From Pseudodesulfovibrio senegalensis (GTDB lineage: Bacteria > Desulfobacterota > Desulfovibrionia > Desulfovibrionales > Desulfovibrionaceae): a stretch of DNA of 64,000 nucleotides. The notes under the pieces are model-generated. The model was not told the origin of the DNA. It did no database searches and saw only the letters and a list, made by a program, of their open reading frames with translations. The stretch is taken from the NCBI RefSeq assembly GCF_008830225.1, contig NZ_WAIE01000002.1, positions 372,001 through 436,000 on the forward strand. Reading direction: 5' to 3'. Below, piece after piece: positions 8,592 to 17,064 of the stretch (position 1 is the first letter of the stretch; each line of letters starts with the position of its first letter). The position numbers and the translations under genes were made by a program.

Positions 8592-8618
8592 TTATCGGTA
8601 CGAGTGCAGAAAACTTTA
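8592..8618 (-). promoter_or_regulatory. sigma28 (FliA) promoter of flagellin
   Basis: The minus strand reads TAAA, exactly 15 bases, then ACCGATAA, against the consensus TAAA-N15-GCCGATAA: one mismatch. It lies about 90 bases upstream of the flagellin ATG, leaving a leader that contains the 8547-8569 hairpin. Confidence 0.9.
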
Positions 8619-8875
8619 GGGTGAATGATAAATCTTTATTTTTGGGCTGGATAAGTCGGACGTGGGTTGGCGAACCACTGGGCCTTTTGGGTCGGCTTTT
8701 CTGAAAAATAGCCATAGATTGTGGATGGTTAGGGTCGATAGTAGCGGGCCGGGCTGAACAGGGGGAGCGGAAATTGATGCCATCATCCTGTGTGCGGTCT
8801 TCCGGGGCCGGACATATCATTATATAGATATGGGGGCGGTCTGCTATGGGTGGACGCGTGGCAGGAGGGGGGCGG
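8619..8875. other. non-coding remainder of the flagellin upstream region
   Basis: About 260 bases between the flagellin promoter and the end of the CgeB-like gene. I see no supported gene. It contains an AT-rich patch (ATATCATTATATAGATAT near 8815-8830). No convincing terminator for the CgeB-like gene was found. Confidence 0.5.
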
Positions 8876-10543
8876 TCAGGCGAAGGTTTGCCGCATGGTC
8901 GCACACAGGGATTGCATGCGGTGTTCATAGGTGTGCCGGGCCAGTATTCGGGCGCGGGCGGCCTGGACCACCGCGGTGCGTCCAGGCGTGTCCGAAAGGT
9001 ATTGCCGAATCAGTTCCGGGATTGCCGCCTGATCGTCGTACGTGATGCATTCCGTGCCGGGCTCGAACAAGGCTTCCAGCTGTTCCCTGTGGTCGGTAAT
9101 CAGGAATCCGCCGCAGGCCGGGACGTCAAACACGCGTTGGTTGACGGCTCCCTTCATTTGCAGGCTGGTGCAGTTGAAGTTGACAGTGGAGCGGGGGTAG
9201 AAGCGCGGCAGATCCCTGTAGTAGTCCAGCCGTTCCAGATGCCGCCACGCATTGGGGTTTCCCAGTTGTTCTTTCCATCCTGCGTCGCCCACAATGAGCG
9301 GTGCGAACGGCAGGGTCTTTTCTACGCATGCAAGGCGGTATTGGCGCGTGGATTCCCACGTTATCAGGCTTTCCACAGCCAAGTGCTGTTCCATGGAGCA
9401 GCTGGTTTCCAGCTGCCGGGCCATGTCCGGGCGTGTCTTTTCCAGAAAGGCGGCCACAGAGGTCTGGTCGGATTGTCCGAATTGTTCGGCCAGTTTTCGA
9501 TAGTGCTGCTCAAGGTCTGCATGCAGCCCCGTTTGCAACAGAGCGTTTTGCACGGCCGAGAGCATGGAGTTGCCCACAAAGGAAATATCGGCCTGCCAGC
9601 TGTCCTTGCCTTTTCCGGCACCGGGTCTGAACCGTTTCGGGTCCGTGGCAAGCGGAAGATGGTGGACATGAAGGAATCCGCGTTTCTTCATCTCCTGTAT
9701 ATTTCCGGAATCGTAGGTAAAGAGTACGACGTTGGGGGAGTCCAGCCCCGCATAGCGGTAGAGAATGAGGTGCGGGTTATCCACGAACCATGATGCCAGA
9801 GGCAGGTTCATGCGTTGGAGAAGGTCCGTGATTTTGCCTTGGCGGTCCAGCCCGAAATGGTTGACCGTGAGCAGGAAGTCCGGTTTGAAGTCGAGGACCG
9901 CATGCAACAGTGTTTCCATGTACTTGGGGCCGGGTTGTCCCTGCCTGGGAACCGGAAGTACCGCGTGGGGGATATCCATGGCCTTCATGGCCGTGAGTAT
10001 TTCACCGGACAGGAAATAGTCCGCATCCATGAACAGAATGCGCGGTTTGGCCGATTGGAAGCGGGGATAGGCCATGCGTTGCCAGAAGTCGGCGTGTCCG
10101 CAGGATTCGAGTTCCTTTGCCAGCCGTCCATACCAGTCGGGATTCAGGCGCAGGTAAAAGGGAATTCGTACGGGGTACAGAGGCTTTCCCAGCTTTTCCG
10201 CCAGCGCGTGCAATTGATGTCGTACCGTGTCCACATGGTCGTCCAGCAGCTGCACGGTCTGGGGCAGGTCGGCCAGTTCCCGTATTTTGGGATCGTGGTC
10301 GGTCACGATGACGGCATATCCCTGTTCCACAAGGCGTCTGGCGCATACGCCCAGCCCTGCTCCGAGCAGTACGGGCAAGGCGTTCCGCGGTACGGTCCCG
10401 GCAAGGTCCAGCTCGCGTTGGATGCCTTGCCTGCCCCACATGTGACGTGTTTTGCCGTCAATATGAATACGGATATCCGCGAGGTTTGGTCCGGACAGGA
10501 CCTTTTCCGCCCGGTAATCACTGCTTTTTCCGCTGGTACTCAT
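8876..10543 (-). CDS. CgeB-like glycosyltransferase (DUF3880 plus glycosyl transferase family 1)
   Basis: A 555-residue protein. The first 120 residues include a nucleotide-fold segment (LLGAGLGVCARRLVEQGYAV). The middle (about residues 190-350) matches the DUF3880 pattern (FMDADYFLSGEILTAMKAM; ASWFVDNPHLI). The C-terminal part is a CgeB/Glyco_trans_1_2 domain (QRVFDVPACGGFLITDH). Similar proteins lie near flagellin genes in Desulfovibrio and act, or are assumed to act, as glycosyl or maltose-type transferases. The ATG at 10543 is chosen because the upstream extension is Arg/Pro/Ser-rich and not protein-like. It is the first gene after the 10675 terminator. Confidence 0.8.
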   Translation of the reverse strand: MSTSGKSSDYRAEKVLSGPNLADIRIHIDGKTRHMWGRQGIQRELDLAGTVPRNALPVLLGAGLGVCARRLVEQGYAVIVTDHDPKIRELADLPQTVQLLDDHVDTVRHQLHALAEKLGKPLYPVRIPFYLRLNPDWYGRLAKELESCGHADFWQRMAYPRFQSAKPRILFMDADYFLSGEILTAMKAMDIPHAVLPVPRQGQPGPKYMETLLHAVLDFKPDFLLTVNHFGLDRQGKITDLLQRMNLPLASWFVDNPHLILYRYAGLDSPNVVLFTYDSGNIQEMKKRGFLHVHHLPLATDPKRFRPGAGKGKDSWQADISFVGNSMLSAVQNALLQTGLHADLEQHYRKLAEQFGQSDQTSVAAFLEKTRPDMARQLETSCSMEQHLAVESLITWESTRQYRLACVEKTLPFAPLIVGDAGWKEQLGNPNAWRHLERLDYYRDLPRFYPRSTVNFNCTSLQMKGAVNQRVFDVPACGGFLITDHREQLEALFEPGTECITYDDQAAIPELIRQYLSDTPGRTAVVQAARARILARHTYEHRMQSLCATMRQTFA

Positions 10544-10674
10544 GCAGAGGATTGTTACGTTATCAGACCGCTGCGGGCAAGCTCCCGGCAGACTGCTGCA
10601 AAAAAGCCGATTCCCACAGCCTGCCGTTTGGGCTGGAGCGGGGCCCCGTGTCGGGGAAGGCTTGCAGGAAAAAC

Positions 10675-10702
10675 GAGGACCGCTCCGGTGGGAACGGTCC
10701 TC
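10675..10702 (-). terminator. terminator after AsmA-like gene
   Basis: An 8-bp stem (GAGGACCG with CGGTCCTC), extended by partial inner pairing, is followed on the minus strand by GTTTTTCC. It lies 26 bases past the stop of the gene at 10728. Confidence 0.8.
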
Positions 10703-10727
10703 ATGAGTGCACTGTGAAGGTTGTTTG

Positions 10728-11513
10728 TTATTCGTCGCCGCCGAACAGGCTCTTGATGCCCTTGGTGACGTTGTCCACTGCGCCGCCGCCGGATTCGAGC
10801 CCCTTCTTGAGGGTGTCCTGCAGGGTCTTGGCAACGTTGCCGACCGAAGAGCCGATGCCCTTGGTCATTTCGTTGAGCACCAGAGCGAACGCCTGAGCCG
10901 GGGTGGTATCCTTTTTCTTGCCGATGTCCTTGAGGTGGATGTCGGGCAGGTTGATGCCCATGCCTTTGTCGCCGAAGGTCTTGAGCAGTCCACCGGCAAG
11001 GTTGACCTTGCCGTTCTTGATGATCAGGTTGTCGATCTGTACTTTTTTCTGGGAGCCTGCTTCTTCCTTGGAACCGGAGTCGTTGCTTTTTTCCTGTTTC
11101 TTTTCGCTGGCAATGGCTTTGTTTACGTTGGCGATCAGTGCCTTGAAGTTGTCGGTCTTGCCTTTCTTTTCATAGGTGATTTCCGGGGCGAGTATCACGA
11201 TTTCACGAATAATGATGCGGTCCGTGGTCAGGGATCCCTTGTCCACGGTCATGCGGATGTTGCCCACCTTGATGGCATTGGGCGCGGAGTAACCTTTGGG
11301 GTTGCCCACGAGCAGACCGTCCAGTTCGCCGGAGCCGGAAAGGAATGATATGTCAGCGGAGTCAAGTTTTACTTCGGACTGCGTGAGTTTGGGGCCGACT
11401 TCCTCCACGGCCAGCTTGATGAGCGATCCAAGATTCAGGATGGCCATGATGATGAAACCGATGATTGCCACCACAAGCACGCCGCCACCGATGAAAATGT
11501 ACTTTTTGTTCAT
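10728..11513 (-). CDS. membrane-anchored AsmA-like protein
   Basis: A 261-residue protein with one N-terminal transmembrane segment (about residues 5-27, IFIGGGVLVVAIIGFIIMAI) and the rest probably periplasmic. The region from about 40 to 190 shows the alternating strand pattern of AsmA/DUF748-like proteins (LDGLLVGNPKGY; DNLIIKNGKVNLAGG), interrupted by a Lys/Ser/Glu-rich insert near residues 135-155. AsmA-like proteins are linked to outer-membrane lipid handling, but this one is small and its function is not known. It stands alone, with its own terminator. Confidence 0.65.
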   Translation of the reverse strand: MNKKYIFIGGGVLVVAIIGFIIMAILNLGSLIKLAVEEVGPKLTQSEVKLDSADISFLSGSGELDGLLVGNPKGYSAPNAIKVGNIRMTVDKGSLTTDRIIIREIVILAPEITYEKKGKTDNFKALIANVNKAIASEKKQEKSNDSGSKEEAGSQKKVQIDNLIIKNGKVNLAGGLLKTFGDKGMGINLPDIHLKDIGKKKDTTPAQAFALVLNEMTKGIGSSVGNVAKTLQDTLKKGLESGGGAVDNVTKGIKSLFGGDE

Positions 11514-11701
11514 GAAGACTCCTTGAGTTCTGTTTGTTTCGTTAATAAAACGTATATCACGGTGGTGTTTTTCTGCAACATTATCATGCGCATGTTTGTT
11601 TTACAGCCACGGATGACGAAATCTGTGAGGGCTTGCGAAACACGGCTTGGCATCGTACCAGAGGGACTCGATTGACACGTTTACCTGCAAGGAAGGCTGC
11701 A

Positions 11702-12235
11702 ATGGCTGGAAAAACGCAATTCATCAAACGAAAACAGGAAGTTTCCGAAGCGGATAAGACCAAGGTCTTTGCCAAGGGAGAACGTCGCGAGGACTTCGCG
11801 GACATGTGGAGCAACACCGGAAATATTCTTTTGGTTGGACTTCCCGGGAGTAACCGTGTCGCCCTTGGGCGTGAATTGGCCGCCCGCATGGGCATCCAGC
11901 TGTGTCAGCCGGCGGACATGGATGCGCTGCAGCGCGATTGTGCCGAGGGCAACCGTGTGATCGTTGTCCCCACGGCCATACTGGAACAACCTGAGAACGT
12001 TTCGTTCGTGCATGGTGCGGGCAAAGTCTTTTACCTCATGGCTGATGCCCGCCAACTGGCAGAACGCCTGGAGGACAGGTCGCCTTCCGGGGATGCCGAT
12101 TCGCTCTGGCGTGAGTGTGCCCTAAGGCTCGAGGCCGGGCAGGCCGCATTCATGACCGCGCTGCATTTCATTGTGCAGGCGTCGGGTTCCGTGGAGGACA
12201 TGGCTGAAGATGTCATGGAAAAGGTGTCATGGTAG
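11702..12235 (+). CDS. shikimate-kinase-like protein with degenerate P-loop
   Basis: A 177-residue protein. After a charged 38-residue N-terminal extension it follows the first strand and P-loop of shikimate kinase (NILLVGLPGSNRVALGRELA), but the usual GKS/GKT is Asn-Arg-Val (R52, V53), so the ATP-phosphate lysine is missing. The Asp residues that bind shikimate are not visible and the lid region is shortened. The ATG at 11702 has AAGGAAGG six bases upstream, so the gene is probably expressed. It is likely a non-catalytic relative, possibly regulatory. It lies upstream of thyX on the same strand, about 150 bases apart. Confidence 0.65.
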   Translation: MAGKTQFIKRKQEVSEADKTKVFAKGERREDFADMWSNTGNILLVGLPGSNRVALGRELAARMGIQLCQPADMDALQRDCAEGNRVIVVPTAILEQPENVSFVHGAGKVFYLMADARQLAERLEDRSPSGDADSLWRECALRLEAGQAAFMTALHFIVQASGSVEDMAEDVMEKVSW

Positions 12236-12388
12236 GGCGCTGATCGACCTCAGCGTTTGCTCATGATTGTGGTTTGTCCGGGAAACAGTATACAAGAATT
12301 TTTGTCGTAACCACGGAAGCGACGACAGCGGTCTCCCCTTTGGAGACTACGGTTGCCGTTTTCCCAGTAAAATACGGAGTTGCAAGGA

Positions 12389-13120
12389 ATGCCTGAAAAA
12401 GAACTCAGGGTGGATCTGTTGAGCGTGACCCCACATGCGCTTTCCCTGATCTATGCCGCGTTCCGGCAGTGTTACCATGCCGGTTTCGTGGCCGATATGT
12501 GGCCGCGTCTGCTCAATGGCGAGATCGAACGTGAAGTGCAGGCCGATTTTGTACGCAAGGTTTTGGATTCCGGACACGATAGTCCTGTCGAACACGTCAG
12601 CTTCACGTATGCCATCGAAGGAATATCCCGGGCCTGTTCACACCAGCTGGTGCGCCATCGCATTGCTTCCTATTCCCAGCAGAGCCAGCGGTATGTCACC
12701 GATTCCATGGAATACGTGCTTCCGCCGGCCATTGCCCGCATACCCGAAGCAAAAAAGCGTTTTGAACGGTTCATGGAAGAGGTTGGTGCTGCCTACGGCG
12801 ACCTTCACGATATTCTCGTGGCCAACGGCCGCAAGTCCAAGGCCAATGAGGATGCGCGCTTTGTTCTGCCTCAGGCGGCCGAAACCAAGATCGTTGTGAC
12901 CATGAATTGTCGCAGCCTGCTTCATTTTTTCAGTCTTCGCTGCTGTATGCGCGCTCAATGGGAAGTGCGGGCCATGGCTCAGCAGATGTTGGAACTGGCC
13001 AAAAAGGAACTGCCTGCCATTTTCGAAACAGCCGGTGCGCGGTGCGAGCAGTTGGGGTATTGCCCGGAATCTCCGAAATTCGCGTGCGGGAAATATCCCA
13101 CAAGGGAGCAGGGCGCTTAA
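12389..13120 (+). CDS. thyX: flavin-dependent thymidylate synthase ThyX
   Basis: ThyX methylates dUMP to dTMP with methylenetetrahydrofolate, FAD and NADPH. The family signature RHR-X7-S/Q-R is seen in RHRIASYSQQSQR at residues 89-101. The 243-residue length is usual. The ATG at 12389 is preferred over a TTG nine bases earlier; CGGAG lies about ten bases upstream of it. A short hairpin (GTCTCC/GGAGAC) occurs at 12331-12347 in the leader. A strong terminator follows at 13151. Confidence 0.95.
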   Translation: MPEKELRVDLLSVTPHALSLIYAAFRQCYHAGFVADMWPRLLNGEIEREVQADFVRKVLDSGHDSPVEHVSFTYAIEGISRACSHQLVRHRIASYSQQSQRYVTDSMEYVLPPAIARIPEAKKRFERFMEEVGAAYGDLHDILVANGRKSKANEDARFVLPQAAETKIVVTMNCRSLLHFFSLRCCMRAQWEVRAMAQQMLELAKKELPAIFETAGARCEQLGYCPESPKFACGKYPTREQGA

Positions 13121-13150
13121 CACATCTGAATTGTTTGCTGGAAAGATGAA

Positions 13151-13183
13151 AAGGGACCGATGAAAAAAGTCGGTCCCTTTTTC
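13151..13183 (+). terminator. rho-independent terminator after thyX
   Basis: A perfect 10-bp stem (AAGGGACCGA with TCGGTCCCTT), a 9-base A-rich loop and a run of T residues lie 30 bases past the thyX stop. Confidence 0.92.
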
Positions 13184-13727
13184 TTGTTAAGGATACAAAA
13201 ACATTGGTAATGCCGAGAATTGGAGCATGTTCAAAATTCAATGGAGCAAAATCCTTGCATTCAGGGGGGTATCGAATGTCAATATGTATTCGCTGCTTTT
13301 CAAAAAAAAGAACTCGAATTCTGTCTTTTTCAGCATAGCGTAGTAAATTCAGTATTTTATCGGTCGATGATGTTGATTTTCAATTCGTGGAAATATTTTT
13401 TTGTCAAGAAGTTGATGTTGAGTGATAAAAAATATGGCCGAATTTTGAGATATTTCATGATAATGACATTTAAGGGCTGTTGAAAAATATTTCATCGTTT
13501 GTGTATATCTTGTCTGTTTTTTTTCTTGACACTCAGGGAAGCCTTGTCACTTGGCTGTTTCATGCCTTTCCTTTTTTTGCCTTGCTGGATAAGGGTTTCG
13601 TGTTTAAGTGATTAAAATCAAGTAGTTGGATTGGCGTTGGGCTGTCAATAAAAGTTGGTGGCTGTCTTGTCTCGGTCTCGAAATTGAAAGTTGTCGAGCG
13701 GATGCTGTTTCCATAATAAACTGACGC
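13184..13727. other. AT-rich non-coding region upstream of dnaA paralogue
   Basis: About 540 bases without a supported gene. By eye count, most 60-base lines between 13201 and 13560 hold only 25-40 percent G+C, far below the flanking genes. It contains long A and T runs, two copies of GATGTTGA (13369-13376 and 13414-13421), a palindrome TGAAA-AATA-TTTCA (13481-13494) and TTGACA near 13525. No exact classical DnaA box (TTATCCACA) was found. It probably holds the dnaA promoter; an unwinding or initiator-binding region is possible but not shown. Confidence 0.6.
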
Positions 13728-15083
13728 ATGACGACGACTGCCTGGAACCAAATACTCAACTCTCTTGAAAAGAGCCTGAACCCTGCGATGTTCACCGTGT
13801 GGATCAAACCCCTGAAAGGGGTGGTCGACGGGAACCGCATTCGGATTACTGCCCCCAACGATTTCGTTGCCAACTGGGTCAGGGACAGGCTGCTTTCTTC
13901 CATCTGCGATGCTGCCAGGCAAGTTTTGTCCACGGAGCCCGTAATCGATATTGCCGTGCTCGGTGATCGCCCTGCCCAGGCGGTACGCAGAAAAACCAAA
14001 ATAAAACCCGCCCCGGCTGCCGCTCCCCGGCAGGCTGGGCTTCCCATCGTGCAGGTTCCCAAGGCCTCCACGGTCAATTGGCGTTTTTCCTTTGATGATT
14101 TCGTGGTCGGGCCTTCCAATGAATTGGCGTGTGCCGCAAGCAAGAGCCTGTGTGCCGACTGCATGCATTCAGACCATCTTTTCCTGAGTTCGGCCCCCGG
14201 ACTGGGCAAGACGCATCTGCTGCAATCCATTGGGCGCGATCTTTCCCGAAAAGCCAATCGCAAGAACATCAATGTGGCCTGCCTGTCCGCCGAACAATTT
14301 GCCAACCGTCTGGTCATGGCCATTCGCGCCAACAGCATGAACCAGTTCAAGACCCAGTTCCGCGAAACCGTGGATGTGCTCCTGCTGGAAGATATTCATT
14401 TCTTCCAGGGCAAGGAAAAGATGCAGAACGAGTTGCTTTGCACGCTCAACGCCCTTCGCGAACGCGGTTGCCGAGTTGTGCTGACCAGCCCGTATCTGCC
14501 CCGCGAACTGAACGGCATTGACAGCCAGTTGGTTTCACGCTTCTGTTCCGGTTTTCTGGCCAACATAGAACGCCCGGATCTGCAGACCCGCCGGCTCATC
14601 GTGCAGGAGAAGGCGCGCAAGCTGCAGGTTGATGTTCCCGTGGAGGTTTCCGACCTGCTGGCCGAGCGCATCACCACGGACATCCGCCAGCTGGAAAGCT
14701 GCCTGAACAATCTTGTGCTCAAGGCGCGGCTGCTCAATCGGGCTGTTACCATGGACCTTGCCTGGGACGTGCTGGAGAATTACGCAGCAGCCAACGCCTC
14801 CCCGGATTTCCGGCATATCATTGATTTTGTCTGCAAGAGTTACGACCTTTCTGAAGACCAGCTCGTATCCAAAAGTCGCAAGCGGCAGATTGTGCTGGCA
14901 CGTAATACCGCCTTCTATCTGGCACGCAAGCACACGGACCTTTCCCTCAAGGCCATCGGCGACAAATTGGGACGCCGACATTCCACGGTGCTCAAGGGCA
15001 TCACCAATCTGGAGCGCGAGATTTCCAGCAAGACCCCTCTGGGCAGGCAGATATCCCAGACCGTGGACCGCCTTACGGCCTGA
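13728..15083 (+). CDS. dnaA: divergent chromosomal replication initiator-like protein DnaA
   Basis: A 451-residue AAA+ protein with the four DnaA domains: N-terminal domain I (about 1-75), a Pro/Ala linker (about 85-112), AAA+ core (about 118-345) and C-terminal DNA-binding domain (about 355-451). Key positions differ from standard DnaA: the P-loop reads SAPGLGKT (first Gly replaced by Ser155), Walker B is LLLED, the sensor II Arg is Asn328 (LESCLNN), and the DNA-binding signature RDHTTV reads RRHSTV (Arg417 for Asp). The Arg of the SRF motif is kept. It is not next to dnaN or recF; instead it converges with tsaB. It is therefore best read as a second DnaA paralogue, not the usual origin gene. 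Confidence 0.88.
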   Translation: MTTTAWNQILNSLEKSLNPAMFTVWIKPLKGVVDGNRIRITAPNDFVANWVRDRLLSSICDAARQVLSTEPVIDIAVLGDRPAQAVRRKTKIKPAPAAAPRQAGLPIVQVPKASTVNWRFSFDDFVVGPSNELACAASKSLCADCMHSDHLFLSSAPGLGKTHLLQSIGRDLSRKANRKNINVACLSAEQFANRLVMAIRANSMNQFKTQFRETVDVLLLEDIHFFQGKEKMQNELLCTLNALRERGCRVVLTSPYLPRELNGIDSQLVSRFCSGFLANIERPDLQTRRLIVQEKARKLQVDVPVEVSDLLAERITTDIRQLESCLNNLVLKARLLNRAVTMDLAWDVLENYAAANASPDFRHIIDFVCKSYDLSEDQLVSKSRKRQIVLARNTAFYLARKHTDLSLKAIGDKLGRRHSTVLKGITNLEREISSKTPLGRQISQTVDRLTA

Positions 15084-15135
15084 TGAACAGTGACAATGAA
15101 ACCGCGTTGCGCCGGGCAGGGTGCGAACGCGTTGG

Positions 15136-15164
15136 AACGGCGGTCTTTCGGGGCCGCCGTTTTT
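15136..15164 (+). terminator. terminator between dnaA and tsaB (convergent)
   Basis: An 8-bp stem (AACGGCGG with CCGCCGTT) is followed by TTTTTC on the plus strand, 52 bases past the dnaA stop. It may also serve tsaB on the other strand. Confidence 0.8.
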
Positions 15165-15174
15165 CGTGCGGTGG

Positions 15175-15951
15175 TCAGGAGTACTTGTACAGCCGTTTTT
15201 GGGCCTGTTTCGGGTCCATACCGCGTTTGGCGGCTATCTGAGGCAGGTTGTCCTCGGCATCCGATGCTCGCAGGTAGAGAGGCTCGATATCGCCGGGAAC
15301 GGCCTCGGCATTCTGTGCCGCGCGCAACAGGGCCTCCGGTGTGGGGTTGTCCCAGCGTGTGTCCAGAATGCGCAGTCCCGGCATGTGGGCGGTCAGCGCT
15401 GCGATTTGTTCGGGGTTCTTGCGCAGTCCGCTGCCCAGCAAACAGGCGAGCGGGTCGCCGCCGGCCACGGCTTCGCAGGCCTCGGCAATGCCCAGGGCGC
15501 GAGGAGCACTTTGGGGCAGGGCCTGCGGGGCGTCAAAGCTCTGCATGTACACCAAACCGCGGCGGGCGTAGGTCAGCACGTGCACGACACCGTCGAGCAG
15601 GGGGGCCGGACCTGCCGCCAGCAGGGGCAGGTAGTCCAGTCCGGCCACGGGCGTGGCGTGCCCGGCGGCCAGCCCCATGGCCGCAGCAAGCACAAGGCGC
15701 ATCCCTGTGAAGCTTCCCGGTCCTCGTACCGCTGCAATGCGGGAGATGTCCTTCATGGGCAGGCCGAGGGACTCCATTGTCTCGGCAATTCCCGGCACAA
15801 GGAATCTGACGGACTGGCCCGGTACGGTCCACTGGCGTGAAGCCAGCAGGGTTCCGGACTCGCTGCCGAGAACGAATTGGAGGCGTTCCTCGCAGCCGTT
15901 GAGGGCCAGTGTCAGGCCTGTGCCGTCATGAGAGCAGTCTGCGGATGTCAT
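15175..15951 (-). CDS. tsaB: tRNA threonylcarbamoyladenosine biosynthesis protein TsaB
   Basis: TsaB is the ASKHA-fold partner of TsaD in making t6A at position 37 of ANN-decoding tRNAs. The 258-residue protein carries the family motif GPGSFTGMRLVLAAAMGLA near residues 77-95 and the LDYLPLLA segment after it. It starts 26 bases inside the end of rseP, so the two are probably translationally coupled, and it is the last gene of the long minus-strand block that begins near rpsB or pyrH. Confidence 0.9.
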   Translation of the reverse strand: MTSADCSHDGTGLTLALNGCEERLQFVLGSESGTLLASRQWTVPGQSVRFLVPGIAETMESLGLPMKDISRIAAVRGPGSFTGMRLVLAAAMGLAAGHATPVAGLDYLPLLAAGPAPLLDGVVHVLTYARRGLVYMQSFDAPQALPQSAPRALGIAEACEAVAGGDPLACLLGSGLRKNPEQIAALTAHMPGLRILDTRWDNPTPEALLRAAQNAEAVPGDIEPLYLRASDAEDNLPQIAAKRGMDPKQAQKRLYKYS

Positions 15952-16987
15952 TGTATATGGCCAGTGTCATGAGTGCGAGCAGGAACATGATGCCGATGCG
16001 CGTGGCAAGGGCGCGCCAACGGTCGCTGACCGGGCGGCGCATGATCATTTCCAGCGTGAAATAGACGATGTGCCCGCCGTCCAGCACAGGGATGGGCAGC
16101 AGGTTGATGATGCCGAGGTTGATGCTGATGATGGCGGTCAGGTAGATGAGTTCGTTGATGCCGGACTTGGTGCCCTCGTGCACGGCCTGCATCAGGAAGA
16201 TGGGGCCGCCGATGGTATCGAGCGGAACAATGCGCTCAACCAGCTTTACAAAGCCCATGACCACCATTTTCATGGAGTACCACGTCTGTTCCATGGCCGG
16301 AACGAACCCGCTACCCTCCACAGGTATGGAGGTCATCTCTCCCGAGGCCTTGACCCCCACGATGGGAATTTTCACATCTTCGCCGAACAGGTTTTTGTGG
16401 CTTTCCAGCCGCGCGGTCAGGGTGAATCGTTCCGTGGTGCCGTTGCGGTCCACTTCAAGCTGGAGCGGACGGATGCCTTCCTTGCGGATTTCTTCCACCA
16501 TGTCGCGCCAGTAGGTGACCTTGAGGCCGTTGATGGACAGCACGGTGTCGCCGGACTGGATTCCGGCCGTCTGTGCCGGGGAACCCTGAACAACTTCGCC
16601 CACAGTGGGCGCCATGACCATTTCGCCGTTGGCCAGCAGCAAGCCCCAGAAGCAGAGAAAGGCCAACAGGAAGTTGAATACCGGACCGGCCGCCACCACC
16701 AGCATGCGCTGCCATGGCGGACGTGCTGAGAAGAGTTTGTTTTCGGGAAACAGGTCATCCTCTTCAGGTTCGCCGGATTCCCCGGCCAGTTGCACGTATC
16801 CGCCCAGCGGAAAGGCCGACAAACGGTAGTCCGTGTTGCCTGAGCGGAAGCCGAAGATTCTGGGGCCGAAGCCGAGGGAGAAGGCTTTTACACCCATGCC
16901 CAAAAGCCGGGCAACCACGAAATGTCCGAGTTCATGAAAGAATATGAGGCCGCCAAGGACGACGATGACTGCGATGATACTCGTCAA
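15926..16987 (-). CDS. rseP: site-2 zinc metalloprotease RseP
   Basis: An inner-membrane protease of the M50 family that cleaves anti-sigma factors within the membrane. The 353-residue protein has HELGH at residues 18-22 in the first membrane segment, FPLGGYV soon after, one PDZ domain (about 110-190, QTAGIQSGDTVLSINGL) and the LDG motif in NLLPIPVLDGG near residue 300. The start is a TTG at 16987, chosen because ACGGAG lies seven bases upstream and the protein then begins MTSIIAVIVVLGGL as is usual; an ATG at 17029 would add a basic leader. It follows dxr, as in many bacteria. Confidence 0.93.
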   Translation of the reverse strand: MTSIIAVIVVLGGLIFFHELGHFVVARLLGMGVKAFSLGFGPRIFGFRSGNTDYRLSAFPLGGYVQLAGESGEPEEDDLFPENKLFSARPPWQRMLVVAAGPVFNFLLAFLCFWGLLLANGEMVMAPTVGEVVQGSPAQTAGIQSGDTVLSINGLKVTYWRDMVEEIRKEGIRPLQLEVDRNGTTERFTLTARLESHKNLFGEDVKIPIVGVKASGEMTSIPVEGSGFVPAMEQTWYSMKMVVMGFVKLVERIVPLDTIGGPIFLMQAVHEGTKSGINELIYLTAIISINLGIINLLPIPVLDGGHIVYFTLEMIMRRPVSDRWRALATRIGIMFLLALMTLAIYNDIRRLLS

Positions 16988-17064
16988 GTGTATGCTCCGT
17001 GTTGGTCGTTGGCGCGCATTGCAGCGCACGCATTACGGAATAATAACCATTGCCCGAAAAAAGG

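Noticed and set aside
12331-12347. Hairpin GTCTCC/GGAGAC before thyX as a terminator or riboswitch
   Set aside because: The stem is only six pairs without a T run; it was left as a leader remark only.
13220-13483. An 87-codon open frame in the AT-rich region before dnaA
   Set aside because: No ribosome site, no family pattern, and composition that follows the AT-rich DNA; treated as non-coding.
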